Source: Dermatemys mawii
Lineage: Eukaryota; Chordata; Testudines; Dermatemydidae
DNA length: 64,000 nt
Assembly (NCBI GenBank): GCA_007922305.1
Contig: ML677335.1
Coordinates: forward strand, 39,856,887 to 39,920,886
Reading direction: 5' to 3'
The position numbers and the translations under genes were made by a program. How positions within the stretch are numbered: the first letter of the stretch is position 1; each line of letters starts with the position of its first letter. Below, in pieces: positions 12,965 through 26,330 of this stretch. A model generated the notes under the pieces. That model worked only from the letters and a program-made list of their open reading frames with translations, was not told the origin of the DNA and ran no database searches.

Positions 12965-13179
12965 TGTCCAGGCTGAATCTCCACTCTTTCACTCCTAGTG
13001 CAGGAAGTCGGGGCTCACAAATTAATATTTGCTAATCTAGGCTTGTATTAAACTCCCAAGGTTACAGCTTCTCTTTGACTTTGAATTGGTAAATGCTGCC
13101 ACCCCCCAAATGCAAAAAAAAAACCCAAACCCCCAAAAAACCTTTGAACACAGGAAGGAGCACTTGGGAATTCCTCCCT

Positions 13180-13475
13180 GGGCTGGTCTTCACTGGGGGA
13201 GGTGGAATCAACTCAAGATATGCAACTTCAGCTACCTGAATAACGTAGCTGAAGATGGCGTATCTTCAGTCGATTTACATGCCGTCCTCATGGCAGTTGC
13301 AGTTGGCGGCGCACTCCCCCATCGACTCTGGCTTGCGCCTCGCATCAAGCTGGAGTTACGGGAGTCGACAGGGCACCGTGGGCGATCGATTTCTTGTGTT
13401 TTCACGAGACACGAGAAATCAATCGCTAACAGATTGATTGCTACCCGCCAATTCGGTGGGTAGTGAAGACATACC
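13180..13475. mobile_element. MITE nested in the LTR (GGGCTGGTCTTCACT termini)
   Basis: The left end GGGCTGGTCTTCACT and the right end AGTGAAGACATACC are inverted. The LTR sequence TTCCTCCCT / CCTGTGGGGTACCC is split by it, with CCT repeated on both sides. It holds imperfect hairpins such as AACTTCAGCTACCTGAATAACGTAGCTGAAG (two arms around a short loop). It is related to the copy at 24573-24857. Confidence 0.75.
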
Positions 13476-13974
13476 CCTGTGGGGTACCCTCAAGCCCTTT
13501 CACGCTCCCTCCGGGGAAGAGCTGAGAAAGAAAACAAAGGAAATTAGCTGTGGCTATCAGCCAATCAACCAATATGCACAAAACTTTTAGGACACCAAAA
13601 ATCCAATCCTGTTCTTAAAAAGGGTAAATTTTATTAAAAACAAAAAGGAGAAAATACCTCTGGAACTTAGGCTTTTTGCTAGATCTTACAATAAACAATT
13701 AAGCTCCCAAAAGAGCTTTCTTGGGGGTTCAGCTTAAAGGTTAAAAGCAGCAAAAGCATCTGGGGTTAGCACAGAGGAGATCCACAAGCCAAAATAAGAA
13801 ATAAACCTGGTTGTGTCTAGCTAAACATTCTGATCTACTTACAGATTTGAAGTTCAGATATATAATTCTAGGCATGATCTAATGATTTATGATTATACAT
13901 GGCTTAAGCTTTACACACCATTTCTGCTGCCCTCTGTTCCCCTCTTTCCCTGGAGAGCACAAAGTTTCTTCCCC

Positions 13975-14265
13975 AGGGGTGAAAGTGTAAATGGGGACTT
14001 ACCAGTACGGGGCTGGGTTGGGGCTGGCTCTGGCCCCCAGAAGGGGCGGGGCCTTGGGCGATAGAAGCAGGGGAGCCCTGGGCCCTTTAAATAGCCCCCA
14101 GAGCAGTGGTGGGGCCCTGGCAGCTATTTAAAGGGCCAGGGCCATAGAGGCAGCAGGTGCCCCTTGCCCTTTAAATGGCCCCTGGAGCCCCAGAGCCTCT
14201 ACCCCAGGGCTCCAGCACTGGGGCTCTGGCAGCAGTACCGTAGTGTAGAGGCTTACTTTTACCTC
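13975..14265. mobile_element. GC-rich nested insertion
   Basis: About 290 bp of GC-rich sequence with several CCCTTTAAAT and AGCTATTTAAAGGGCC words. Ends resemble each other inverted (GGTGAAAGTGTAA against the complement of TTACTTTTACCTC). LTR sequence resumes on both sides. It is probably a nonautonomous DNA element, class not resolved. Confidence 0.55.
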
Positions 14266-14470
14266 TGTTCTTTCCTCATTTTAAAAAGTTCTAGCTTTCC
14301 CATTGTCTCTTTTGGTCAGATGCCCACTTTTTTTCCCTTTACCCGGGGGACTTTTTAACTCTTTTCAGGTAAAACAAGTAGAGAAGAGCTACCAAGAGGG
14401 ACTTTTTAGCTAACTGGCTGTCTGTGTGTCCAGAAAAGGAAACTAACCCTCCTCCCCTTCATTTATCACA

Positions 14471-17400
14471 CTAATATCTCCCTCTTGCAATCAAAGTGGA
14501 AGAGAGGCAATTCAATACATGAATTAATACCCTTTCTTGGGGCCTGTCTCATACTAAGGCTGGCTCTGCTTAGTGCATGAATCCATACATACAGTGCAAC
14601 CTAGATCTGTTATTTATATATAGGCATAGGTAGGCATAGTGTCTTACTGACATAGATCAACCCTTGTCCCAAGGACCTTACATTCTAAAGGCCTGTTCTT
14701 GCAGCCATTTTCTCATGAGAGCAACCTCTTTAATGGAGTCCCTTTGCTACAAGATCAAGTCCCCAGTTAGACTTTCAAAGTATGATCAATGACAGGACAG
14801 AAATAGAAGAGAGGATGCAACAAACAAGTCCTTTAGTTTGCTTTGTATGTTCTGCCACACATTTCAGTGGTTTATTTTGATGCTGTTTTTTAAATTGAAA
14901 GACAATATTGCAAGTCTTGCTAAATGGCTACATTTTCACATTATCATGCACTTCCTTAATTAGAATCATATATAAAAGTCCCATTTGGCAATGAGGGCAA
15001 AACAGCTGGAGCTAAGAATAGCGGTGATATCATGAATGGTGAAATTTATATATATGTACATATATGGTCTTTCTAAAGATACAAGCTTATCCACCGTTCT
15101 TGCCTCCTAAGCTGAAGACAACCAGAATCAGCTTTTTCTCTTTTTATATATGGTGGATACACATGAATTGCTCTCTATGGTTAGCTCTGTCTTTTTTGCA
15201 CAGAAAACCTCTCCTTGTGCATCAAGAAAGGTCTCAAAAGTGTTAGGTGCTTCTGTGTGGGAGAATATGATCTTATCAGTTTTCTAACAGAGCTCTATAT
15301 ACAATCCGATTGTGAAAGTCTGATAGGTTGCACAAATACAATCAATTCTTAGATACTGTTCAAGTGTGTTGTTCACTAGACAGGTGGCATGGGATAACAT
15401 CTGTGTTTAGGCTAGCCTAGAAACATAGAAAAATTCATCTTCTATTTCTGGTTGCTTTTCCAAAGTAATATTTTTAATTATCTTTCTGCTTAATACTGTA
15501 TTACTTTAAAAGTATTGCCTTCTGCCATGACATTCCCTTGAAACTGCCATAAATTACTAAAAATTCCAGTAAATATCCTATCTTGCCTTTCTCATTCCAA
15601 AATCTTTTTTGTGCTGCTCCCTCCTAGTCTGACACAGGCGATAAGAGAGCTCAGTTTTAGCGACTGTAAACAAACACCGCCTTGGTTGGTGCTGATCACC
15701 TGCAACTGCTACTAAGGTCAATGAGACCTGAGCTGCTGGTGCTCAGCATCTGTCAGGATCTGATGTTGTATTGATGATGAATGGAAGTTTTGAATCATAG
15801 GAGATAATTCAATTTAAAACACCTTTTGTAACTTGCTAAGTTCATTATTCTTGGAGTTCTGTATCTTCTGGGACATGGCTACTGCAGATAGTGTCATATG
15901 AGAATAGTAAAGAATCACAAAAGTTTCATTCTTCTTACACAAATCAAGGAATTTTATTAGAAAAAAGAAACCAGCATTAATCCTAAAGTTACTTTCTTAT
16001 CCTGTGCTTCACTGCAGAGCTTCTGCCTAGAAACTTCCCCAGCCATTTCTTGTCTGGCTTTTCTGTAACACATTTAAGTGAAAATTGTACACCTCTCTCT
16101 AGCTGTTGCTATATAAAAACACACAGATATCTAGTCTGAGGTACACACTAGTTCTTTATCTTTGGAATTCCCTGTCTTGAGGTCCATTAGAGCCTGAGTT
16201 TGGTGGCTTCATGACAGTTGTTTGGCTTTTTGTTTATTATTTAAAGTAAAGCAAAACTTCGTTCCTTGTTCAGTAGTAATATGAACTGGAAACCAAGCTT
16301 GCATGGATACTAAGAGCTTTTTTAAAAATGTACTTTGTGAGAGAGTGAAGGAATGATGGAGTGAGGGAGATGCCCTGCTAAAGACTTGAAGCCTGGAGCA
16401 GGCCTGCTAAATGAACCAACCAGAGACATCTGGCACAGAGAGGGAACAGTAAGAAGCTGATTGCTTGTGAAAGGGAGAGAGGGACTAATCTTGAGAAGCT
16501 GCAAAGGAGTAGACTTTGTCAGGGCAGCAGCAAGCTATTAAGAGAGGTTCTGTGAAGGAACCTTTTTCACTCACTCAGTCTGAGGTAAGAGCCATGCCCT
16601 CAGACAGATTTTTGGGACTCTAAGTGATTAGGGAATTTCCCTATTTAAGTTTGTTGGATGGACTCCCTCCCATGAACGAGTCCAAACAGGCTGTGCTGAT
16701 GAGACAAACCTATACTAAAGTTTCTTAGACTCTTACTAAAGAAAACTGTCTCACCAGATCCTCTGTGAGGAGAAGTAGTGGGGTCAGGTGGGGAGGACCA
16801 GGTCACCGCTCCCTTGCCCTCATACACATTACAACCTGCAATTTTAAACACCAAAAGAACCACCTGGCTTCTTGTTGAATTCTGTTGATTCACATGATTA
16901 TTGTTATTAGGCACTAAATTAGAAACCAATGAGACTAGCCAAGAGATTCCACTCAAGGAATATCCTGTGTGACTGTCCCAGGAGAGAAGTGTTATTAATG
17001 AGGCCAGCTCATTCTTTTGGAATAATTCATTAGCAAATGCTTTTAATCTGTGTCATTGCACGCAATGTCCATGGACTCATTTATTCCCCTGGCTACTGTG
17101 GCTGTAAAGAGATCTTTTGCATCTCATGTGACTTGCTGTAGCAACTACTCTGGCATAACAACTGCCAGAGAATTTACAGTCTAAATAGACAAGATACACA
17201 AAGGGCGGGAGAGAGGACTTTTATCCCCAGTTTAGAGATGGAAAATGAGCCATGGATTTTAACTGAATTGCCCAGGAATTAAGTGGCAGCACCAAGAAAT
17301 GAAACCAGATTTTCTGACTGAGAGTCTATTGTTTGTAATCACAAGAACATTCTTCCTTTACACATCACCTTTCTTTGCAGCTCAAATCCTGTAGGTGAAC

Positions 17401-18356
17401 CTTGCCCAATTTACAGCTTTGATAAACAGAAAAACAAAATAAAACACCACACTATATTAAACTATGATCCAAAATCAGATGAAACTTGGCGGTTTCATCT
17501 GAATTTTGCTTTGAATTCTAATTTTTTTAAAAAAATCTAAAGCTCAAACCCATTATCAGACAATGCGAATCCCCATGAAAGTAATACAAGATTATGCACT
17601 GAACCACTACAGCTTTACAGTAGTTGCAATGCAGTATTATGAACACTAGAGCATAGAATACCCTTTTCATTAGGAAGTTTCACACAATTCTACTTTGGAT
17701 TCATTTGTTATTTTTTTAGGAAGCTGAATATTCTGGTGCATTTTGTATAAAGGTTTTGGGCTAATTCTCCCATTGTATGTGCCAGTTTCTTTTCCACTCT
17801 GGTGCCCATCCTCATATTTACCTATCACCGTTTTGTTTACTTATAGCCATCTACTCTGTATGGACTCCCTTCTGTAGATGGGATGAAATTTACCTATAAG
17901 CAGATAGTATTGTGTTATCTATAATACCAATTAAATCCTATTATGAGGATTTAAGTGGGACTTAAATGGCACATTGGCTTTGTGTTTTCTACTCACCTTC
18001 TGAAGAGTATCTTCATCTGTAATAAAATTATTCTTTGCCTGATTGCACTTTTGGAGCTATACCAAGTGCTCTCTAGCCCATTTTTTGTTTTCTTTTTGAG
18101 GTCAGGATGAATATATTTGATGTATTTTTTTCACAGTTGCAAGATTAGATATAGCAAGGATGCATTAAAATGCTGACATCTGGCCCTCTAATGTGTTGCA
18201 ACAAATTATTTTATTGTTGCTCAAAATGGTTGTGACAGTGGCTGTCATTAAAACTTTTGTAAGATTTTCCTTGCTAAAGTAGATATAAACATCTTGGTAT
18301 TTCCTGTGCTGAGATTGTGATTACATAGGAAGTGTCTCAGTAATATTAATTGAAAA
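14471..18356. other. Unannotated intron stretch with a few ancient fragments
   Basis: Mostly AT-rich unique-looking sequence. About 17165-17345 resembles the 3' part of MIR/L2-type repeats (TTATCCCCAGTTTAGAGATG, then GAATTGCCCAGGAATTAAGT). Nothing else is recognised. Confidence 0.4.
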
Positions 18357-18598
18357 GATAAGAACAGCAATATTGGGTCAGACCAAAGGTCCATCTAGCC
18401 CAGTATCCTGTCTTCTGACAGAGGGCAATGCCAGGTGCCCCAGAGGGAATGAATGGAACAGATAATCATCAAAGGATCTATTCCCAGTCGCCCCTTCCCA
18501 GCTTCTGACAGAGGCTAAGGACACCATCCCTATCCATCCAGGCTAATAGCCATTGATGGACTATCCTCCATGAATGTATCTAGTTCTTTTTTAATATG
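18357..18598 (-). mobile_element. CR1 LINE 3'-end fragment
   Basis: The plus strand reads TTGGGTCAGACCAAAGGTCC, TCTAGCCCAGTATCCTGTCT and GCCAGGTGCCCCAGAGGGA, an abundant turtle repeat that I take to be the 3' end of a CR1 subfamily in reverse. Only about 240 bp remain, typical of 5'-truncated copies. Confidence 0.7.
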
Positions 18599-20262
18599 TT
18601 GTATATATTGAACATATGCATCAAATAAATGTTTGCACCACCCTCCATGCTTGAATGAGCCTCCATCTCCTTCACATTCCTCCTAAATTCACATCCTACT
18701 CCTAGAAGTACAATGCTGATAGTCTTTCCTATGAAACTGCTGCAACTTTCACACTCGTATTTGAATCCAGTTACATTGTGTCTGTCGATATGAGACACTT
18801 TCCTCCCAGTTCCAAGGTAGTTACAATCCCTTTACATATTTGTAGAATACTGTTTATACCTATCACACTACAAAAAATATTAATAATTTATTTATATAAA
18901 AACCATTCCATGCAAATGGTAAAGGCATCACTGTTCCACAGTCCCCTGCATTCAGCCTCCTTGCATTATTATCTTTGTCAATTCTACTAGTTCAGTTAGT
19001 GCTGCAATGGCTTTTGTCTGTGATACTTTTGCCACAAATAATTTCACCTTTGAGCTGATGAATGCGGTCCATTGCTGAGCAAATCCAGTTGGATTGCTCA
19101 CCGTAAAGTTAATTCCTAGCATCCACCTATAATCTCACTAACTGTACAGTAGTTCATTTGAGATACAGTAGGTGTAATTTGTCATATTCAGTATATAGAA
19201 ACTTTTGGGTTATATGTAAATGAATTGTTGCTGAGTCAGTACTTGCAAATTACTTAAAACTTTACATTCATTTCACGTTGATCCCCATAAACCATAAAAG
19301 TGACACACTGTTCCTACCCCAATCCTTGGACAATGACTAAGTGATTAACTTTAAAGGACTGAATCATCATCTTTTATATTGATTCAGCACCAAATAAGGA
19401 TTTTCCAATATTTTATAAGGCCAGATGAAGCCAATTTGATCTTCACTGTATTTGTACTGCAATGCACCTTCTTGAAGTAATGTTCTGAAAAAGGTGCCTG
19501 ATCACTCCATGACTGTTAATTTTCTGCAGTGCATTGTGTCAAGTTTTGAACACACTGTCCATAGCCAAGGCTCAATGGTAACTATCTTTGTTATAATTAA
19601 GGTCCACTGTTCATGCCAGAAGAGTACACGATGCAATATGCAGACTTTGCAGGTAATTAAATGCCAAAGAGAAGCAAGGCCATTTGTTAAGCACAAAAGA
19701 TGTTAATGGTGAGTGAACTTCAGTACCATGAAATTGTTTCTATTATACAACAAAAGGCAAAAAAGCCAAAAATCCACGTCATAGAAAAAATGGAATGCAA
19801 AACTCCTTCTCCTCATTTTTACTGAAGTAAAGCTAGGAGTTTGTTATAGACAAGGACCCAACTGTGCTAGGCATTGTACAAACACAGAATATAAAATATA
19901 TTCATGAAGTTTTAAACATTTTTGGTAGCAGTCGCTCTTCAGAGTTTCCACTTGGTATGAAGTGTGTATGTGATCAAATCAGTGTTTACTGACACTTATC
20001 AACAAATCCTTTAAAGTTTAAAAATAGCTGCAAACCAGACTGATGTTGAATAGTCCACATAGAATTTATAATTAAGCATTCTGGATGCCTGTCCTCTATA
20101 TTTTCATAATTTACAGATTGACCCTTTGTACAATTCCTGACAACATTTATTCCCACCTTTTATATTTCACAGTACTGTTTGGTAATCATGATAAATATAA
20201 GGACATATTATTAACAATTATCTTAATAACTATTATTATAAAGAATACTAATTGTTGACTAA

Positions 20263-20584
20263 GGCCTGGTCTACACTATGGGGTAAGTTGCCCTAAGTTA
20301 AGCAACTCCAGCTAGGTAACTAATGTAGCTGGAAGTCCAGCTACATGAATAACGTAGCTGGAGTCAATGTAGCTTAGGTCAACTTACTATGGTGTCTGCA
20401 CCACACTGGATTAATGGGAGAAACTCTCCCGTTGACTTACCTTATGCTTCTCGTTTCGGTGAAGTACTGGAGTCGGCCAGAAAGCAATCTGTGTTTGATT
20501 TGACGGATCTTTTCTAGACCCACTAAATCGACTCCTGTGCATTGATCACCGTAGTGTCAATGCCCGGTAAGAGTTGGCATACCC
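20263..20584. mobile_element. MITE with TAA target duplication
   Basis: The left end GGCCTGGTCTACACTA and right end GGCATACCC are flanked on both sides by TAA (20260-20262 and 20585-20587). The interior has inverted arms around GTAGCTGGA. A 3-bp TAA duplication is typical of PIF/Harbinger elements; the inverted ends themselves are eroded. Confidence 0.7.
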
Positions 20585-21612
20585 TAAGACTTGCTACTAC
20601 TTTTGAAGGAGAGTAACAGCAATTCAAAAGCCTCTGCCAATGAGTAAAATAAATCAATATTTTGTAAGTTAGTTGGTTAAGTAAGGATCTAGTCCCTATT
20701 TAGGAAGCAAATAAATGACTTGATTTTTTTCAGAGATTACTGAGCATTTACAACTCTCATGGATGCAACAATTTACCTGAGACCTTAGAATGCAAGAAAA
20801 GATATGGATGCTTAGCACAACTGAAATGTGGGCCACTTATTTGGGTGTCAACTCACGAACTTAGATATTTTATTTAAACAGCCTTGTAGAGAAATGTTGG
20901 ACTTACGAAAGAGCAGTTCACCTGACAAAAATAATTGTCTTTAAATCCCATCCTCCAAATCACTTGCATTGTGTCTTTCTAGCATCAAAGTGGGCTTTAT
21001 TGGTCGTGCTTCACTAGAAAGAGCAGAAAGACCCAATTCTGAGAAGAAAAGGTTTTTTTAAAGTACAATTAATATATACCTTTTTTAAAAAGAAAATTAT
21101 AATATACTGTTAATCATTAACACAAGTGAATTGTGGCTTTCATATGTCAGATGCAAAAAGAAGACCTTCGAGTATAGTGGCTTTATTTTCTGAAATGTTC
21201 AAATACACCAATCACTTGCAAATAAGATGGAAGTTTGTGAAAGGTGATCTCAAGGTGGGCCTGTGCAAGTCCACATGTTCACCCGTTTTTACAAGATTAT
21301 GATAAATTTTGTATAAAGTAGCCTTGTGAAATATCACTTGAAAACTCATAATTTGCTGGAGATGCTCTTCAAAGGGAAAAGAGAACCATAAGGAAGGGGG
21401 ACAGATGCCACTCAATATTCCTCCCTTTCTCTCTGCCCATGGCATCCACAATGCCTGAAGGACAAGGAAAGGAGCATTGGACCAAAGGAGAGGTCTTGGA
21501 TGAAAGGCATCCAGCCAGTAAGACTACAAAAATATGTGGTGAGAGAAACCTTAGCTTTGAATTCATTTAGCATGTTAAATTAGATGTTAGTTGCATTTTT
21601 ACTTTTTATGTC

Positions 21613-22818
21613 ATAGAATCCTAGAATATCAGGGTTGGAAGGGACCTCAGGAGGTCAACTAGTCCAACCCCTTGCTCAAAGCAGGACCAATCCCCAACTA
21701 AATCATCCCAGCCAGGGCTTTATCAAGCCTGACCTTAAAAACCCCTACAGAAGGAGATTCCACCATTTTACTAGGTAACCCATTCCAGTGCTTCACCGCT
21801 CTCCCAGTGAAAACGTTTTTCCTAATATCCAACCTAAGCCTCCCCCATTGCAACTTGAGACCCTTACTCCTTGTTCTGTCGTCTGGTACCACTGAGAGCA
21901 ATCTAGATCCATCCTCTTTGGAACCCCCCCTCAGGTAGTTGAAAGTAGCTATCAAACCCCCCACCCCCATTCTTCTCTTCTTCAGACTAAACAATTGAAG
22001 TTCCCTCAGCATCTCCTCATAAGTCATGTGCTCCAGCCCCCTAATAATTTTTATTGCCCTCCACTGGACTCTTTTCAATTTATCCACATCCTTTTTGTAG
22101 TGCAGGGCCCAAAACTAGACACAATATTCCAGATGAGGCCTCACCAATGCCGAATAGAGGGGAATGATCATGTTGCTCGATATGCTGGCAGTGCCCCTAC
22201 TTATACAACTCAAAATGCCGTTAGCCTTCTTGGTAACAAGTGCACACTGTTGACTCATATCCAGCTTCTCGTCCACTGTAACGCCTAGGTCCTTTTTTTC
22301 AGAATTGCTGCCTAGCCGTTCGATCCCTAGTCTGTTGCAGTGCATGGGATTCTTCTGTCCTAAGTGCCGGACTCTGCACCTGTCCTTGTCGAACCTCATC
22401 AGATATATTTTGGCCCAATCCTCTAATTTGTCTAAGTCCCTCTGAATCCTATCCCTACCCTCCAGTGTATCTACCACTCCTCCCAGTTTAGTGTCATCTG
22501 CAAACTTGCTGAGGGTGCAGTCCCCCTCCATCCTCCAGATCATTCATGAAGATACTGAACAAAACAGTCCCCAGGACCAACCCTTGGGGCACTCCACTTG
22601 ATACCAGCTGCCAACTAGACCTGGAGCCATTGATCACTACCTGTTGAGCCCGATGATCTAACCAGCTTTCTATCCACCTTATAGTCCATCTAGCCCATAC
22701 TTCTCTAACTTGCTGCCAAGAATACTGTGGGAGACCATATCAAAAGCTTTGTTAAAGTCAAGAAATAACATGTCCACTGTTTTCCCCTCATCCACAGAGC
22801 CAGTTATCTCCCCATAAC
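21613..22818 (-). mobile_element. CR1 LINE with intact 3' terminus
   Basis: The plus strand starts TCATAGAATCCTAGAATATC and AGGGTTGGAAGGGACCTCAG, the reversed 3' end of turtle CR1. Minus-strand translation gives [14 protein letters not shown] (RT active site), [23 protein letters not shown] and then KRVQWRAIKIIRGLEH with a LFSLKKRRM motif. The reading frame is broken near 22100, so this is a dead 5'-truncated copy. It is younger-looking than the copies at 25738 and 52915. Confidence 0.95.
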
Positions 22819-22885
22819 CAATTTTTTTGTAACCAATTCTCACTTTTATGTCTCATTTTTTGTAATCACTTAAAATCTTTCTGTA

Positions 22886-22928
22886 GTTTTATTGCTTTAT
22901 CAAACTTGTTTTATTGCTTTATCAAAAC
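22886..22928 (+). repeat. 22-bp tandem duplication
   Basis: Two adjacent near-identical copies of GTTTTATTGCTTTATCAAAC-type sequence with period 22. Confidence 0.85.
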
Positions 22929-23539
22929 CAGTGTGTTTATACTGAAGTGTTTGGGAACCTCCATTTGAGATAACAGGATTTGTGCATATCATTTTCTATT
23001 AATAAAATGAAGGACTTTCCATAAACTTGTGTTTTCCAGAAGGAGAGAGCTGGGCAGTACAAAGTACACATTTCTGGGGACAAGTCTGGGACTGGGATTT
23101 TCCTGTTGTTGCTCTGCAATTTAATTCAGGAATGGCTGGCTATAGCATTCATATAATTCAGCTTTGGGTGATTTACATGCTAGAGGCTATATGTGAACAG
23201 ACCAGGAGTGGTTGCTCTCACAGTGAAGCAGTGTAAAAGGCACCTCAGGTTGGAGAATTGAGAGGACACAGCTGCTCAACAAAACAGATTGTATCATGGG
23301 TAATGTCACAGGTCCTTTCAAAGAAGAACTAATTTTAAAAAAGAGGAAAAACACATTACAAACTTGTGGTTATACAGCTTTGAGAAATGTGCAGATCGGT
23401 TTCTGTTTGCTTTGCAATGTTTAATGTATGGACTGTATTTCATCATGTGACACCACCACAGTTGCTGTGATGCAGCAAGATGCAAACTAAGCAACTAATA
23501 CTTATTTGGTAACTATATTTATAATCTGAAGTTTAGTTG

Positions 23540-23542
<3 letters not shown>

Positions 23543-23579
<37 letters not shown>
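23543..23579 (+). repeat. (CA)n microsatellite
   Basis: About 18 uninterrupted CA units, the longest dinucleotide run in the window. Confidence 0.95.
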
Positions 23580-23582
<3 letters not shown>

Positions 23583-24572
23583 GCATCCACTACATATGAA
23601 TGTTTGTAAACATACCACTTGAGGTACTAGAGTTTTATATTGGAAATAACAAAAGGCTAAGAGATTCATCTTCAACTGTAATTTGAATATCATGCCTTAT
23701 TTCTTTAAGGGCTAGATGGTGCATGGAGATTGCTAATGGGATATGAAGCTTTTTGTCTCTAGTTCTTCCCTGCATATTATCCGTAGGTTAGTAGAGAATG
23801 TCCAAAAATCCAATTGTGATATGGACAAGAGTCAACATCACAAACACAATAGCACCAAACTGCCATGCTCTTGGAAGTCTCAGCAGGAAAACCAAAATAT
23901 GAATGAACATGGTAATGAACTTCCCTTTCACCCAAATAGTGGTACCCCTCAAATCAGGTTTGAGGCATGTTGGCAAGATGAGGATTTCATTGTTGCTTTT
24001 CCACATTTTATCTTTTCTATGGATAACACTAGAGACTGGATTCTTCAATTTCTCAGTTTTGACATATTTTCTCTTTCAGATTAGTTTGGTTAGCAAAGTT
24101 GTTTATATTAAAAAGTCTCTGGTGCATGATTTCTTTTGGGGAGGAGGACTATTAAAAGCGGAGATGCTAAGGGAGAACAGGAAATCTCCCTCATGTCGTG
24201 AAGGGGTCAAAAGCTTCCTTGAGTGCTCAGTACGAGTGACAAGAATATAGTGTCCTTTAACTGTTAGTTCCAGAATTTCAGGAGAAAGCATAATGTTGTA
24301 CTGAGTCGTAGGTTGGTTCAGGATCTTCTTTGAATATTTGTACAGTGTCTTTCTGGGAACTGGTGATTTATGAGTGGGATGTATTTATTCTTTTGATTAA
24401 TGTTTAAACTCAGCTACTTCTAGTGCTTCAGTGATGTGGATTATTAATGTTTAATGTTGGCTTTCCTTAAATTGAGGGTCAAGTTGAGGTGGCTGTCCTT
24501 TATAAGAAATAGCCTCTTTACAAGGGGCATGGTTAGTTCTTGTTATTTACAAGTGACAGCATAAGAGCTATA

Positions 24573-24857
24573 GGGCTTGTCTTCACTACCGCGGAGTAAG
24601 ATCGATTTTATGGCGATCGATTTATTGCGTCTTGTGAGGACGCGATAAATCGATCGCCAGCACAGCTGCCGTTGACTCCGGAACTCCAGCTCCCCGGGAG
24701 GAGTAAGCCGGAGTCGACGCGGGAGCGTGCCGCCAGCTGCCCTCGCCGTGAGGATGGGAAGTAAGTCAGCTGCAGATACGCAAACTTCAGCTACGTGATT
24801 CACGTAGCTGAAGTTGCGTATCTGCAGTCGATCCCCTGCCCTAGTGAAGACCAGCCC
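24573..24857. mobile_element. GC-rich MITE with internal cruciforms
   Basis: Inverted ends GGGCTTGTCTTCACTA and the complement of TAGTGAAGACCAGCCC match at 15 of 16 bases. ATA flanks both sides (24570-24572 and 24858-24860). Inside are two long imperfect palindromes: 24613-24657 (19-bp arms, one mismatch) and 24770-24827 (28-29-bp arms, one unpaired base). CpG content is far above the surrounding intron. It is related to 13180-13475. Confidence 0.85.
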
Positions 24858-25737
24858 ATAGTATTGTCATTGCTAAAGAATTATTAGAATTATCTAAGGC
24901 AAATACAGGAAATTAACTCTGAGGCATAAAGGCAGTGTAAGGCATACAATTTCTTTTAGGCAAGTGAAATAATAGGGATTGGTTCTCAAAGTGTGGCCCA
25001 TGGAGCACTTATTGGTGATTCTTCTTATTTCTATTGGTTAACTCACATTAAACTTATAAACAATTGCTATAGACGCTACAGGGATATTATGGATTCATGA
25101 ACAAGAGAGGAAGCTGGTGGTTTTAGTCACAAATAAGAGTAGTCGTGCTCCACTAGAATCTCTCTACTAAGATGTGGCTCCTGCTATGAAAGATTTGAAA
25201 ATCCCTCTTCTAAAGCAAACATTTTCTAATGCAGCTGTTAACACACTAAGCAATATCAATTGCGTGAAACGTTAAAGGAAATTTTGTTTCTACACTAGCC
25301 CCTTTTTCTCTAAAGAATATAAAAGTATTTCGTTGCTTGTAAAAGTCCTGTGATAATTTTCAGATTAGCCTGGCTTTTCTCCTCTGGGGTTCAGTTTTGG
25401 AGTTAGATTATCTGTGATATGCATCATTGGTACAAAACATCACCATTTTGGAATTTAGATTTAGAAATAACTTCCACAGAAAGACTATCAATAAACTGCT
25501 ACCAAGAATTCATACAACTTAACTTATCAAACTACATGATGTATATAGAATCCCAGTTTAATGATAATAAAATTATGCCATATTCCACTTTTATATTGCA
25601 TTTCATACTGATACCATAGTATCACTTGATGTGTATCTTGGATAAAAGTTGTGGTAATTGTTGTCAACTGTTGACTTTTTTAATGTATACTATTTTAGGT
25701 TGGGTGTTAAGTCTCCAAACTACATTGATTGTAATAG

Positions 25738-26330
25738 TTTTTAAGGACAGAAGGGCCCATTATGATCTTTTAGTCTGATTTATGCATGATAATTACTTGG
25801 TGAGGTCCTATGTTAGCTACTATATAAAGCCCATAACTTCTATTTTAGAAAAATGTCCAGTCTTGATTTAAAGACTTCAATCGATGGAGAATCTACCATG
25901 TCCCTAGGTAGATTCCCTAAGTTGTTCCAACGGATAATTACCCTCACTTAAAATTTACACTTTATTTCTAGTCTGCATATGTCTAGCTTCAACATCTGGC
26001 CATTCGATCTTACTGTTCCCTTTTTCTGCTATGTTAAAGAACCATGAGAAATTGCTTCTCCCATAAGTACTTATAGATTGGGATCTTGTGACCTCTTAAT
26101 TTTTTCTCAAATTAAATTGACCAAGCTTCTTAAGTCTTTTTAGGATATATGGTATGTTTTTCAGACCTCAGATCTTTCTTGTGGCTTTTTTCTGAACCCT
26201 TTCCAATTTTTCAACAACCATTTTGAAATATGAATACCAGAATTGGACACAGTGGTCTCCCTCATATTGTGTATTTCACTGAGAGATATGCATCTAACTT
26301 GCTTTAGACTCCTTTGAAAATCTCAGCTTT
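25738..26330 (-). mobile_element. Old CR1 LINE 3'-end fragment
   Basis: The plus strand reads AAGGACAGAAGGGCCCATTA, TCCAGTCTTGATTTAAAGAC, GATGGAGAATCTACCATGTC and AATTACCCTCACT. This is the reversed 3' end of a second CR1 subfamily, also present at 63131. Many substitutions and small deletions indicate an old copy. Confidence 0.8.

Larger units (their letters stand above)
12965..14470 (-). mobile_element. Solo LTR, turtle ~1 kb LTR family, copy 2, with nested insertions
   Basis: On the minus strand it starts TGTGATAAATG at 14470 and ends ...CCTGGACA at 12965 (TG...CA ends). The antisense poly(A) signal lies near 13630. Two foreign blocks interrupt it: a MITE at about 13180-13475 and a GC-rich insert at about 13975-14265. 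Sequence on either side of each insert rejoins the same LTR as seen in copies 1 and 3. A clear target duplication was not found (GTTCC versus CTAAT). Confidence 0.8.

Noticed and set aside
22115..22543. CR1 open frame of 142 codons with FADDTKLGG as a functional reverse transcriptase
   Set aside because: The element is 5'-truncated and the frame breaks before the C-terminal part, so no complete enzyme is encoded.
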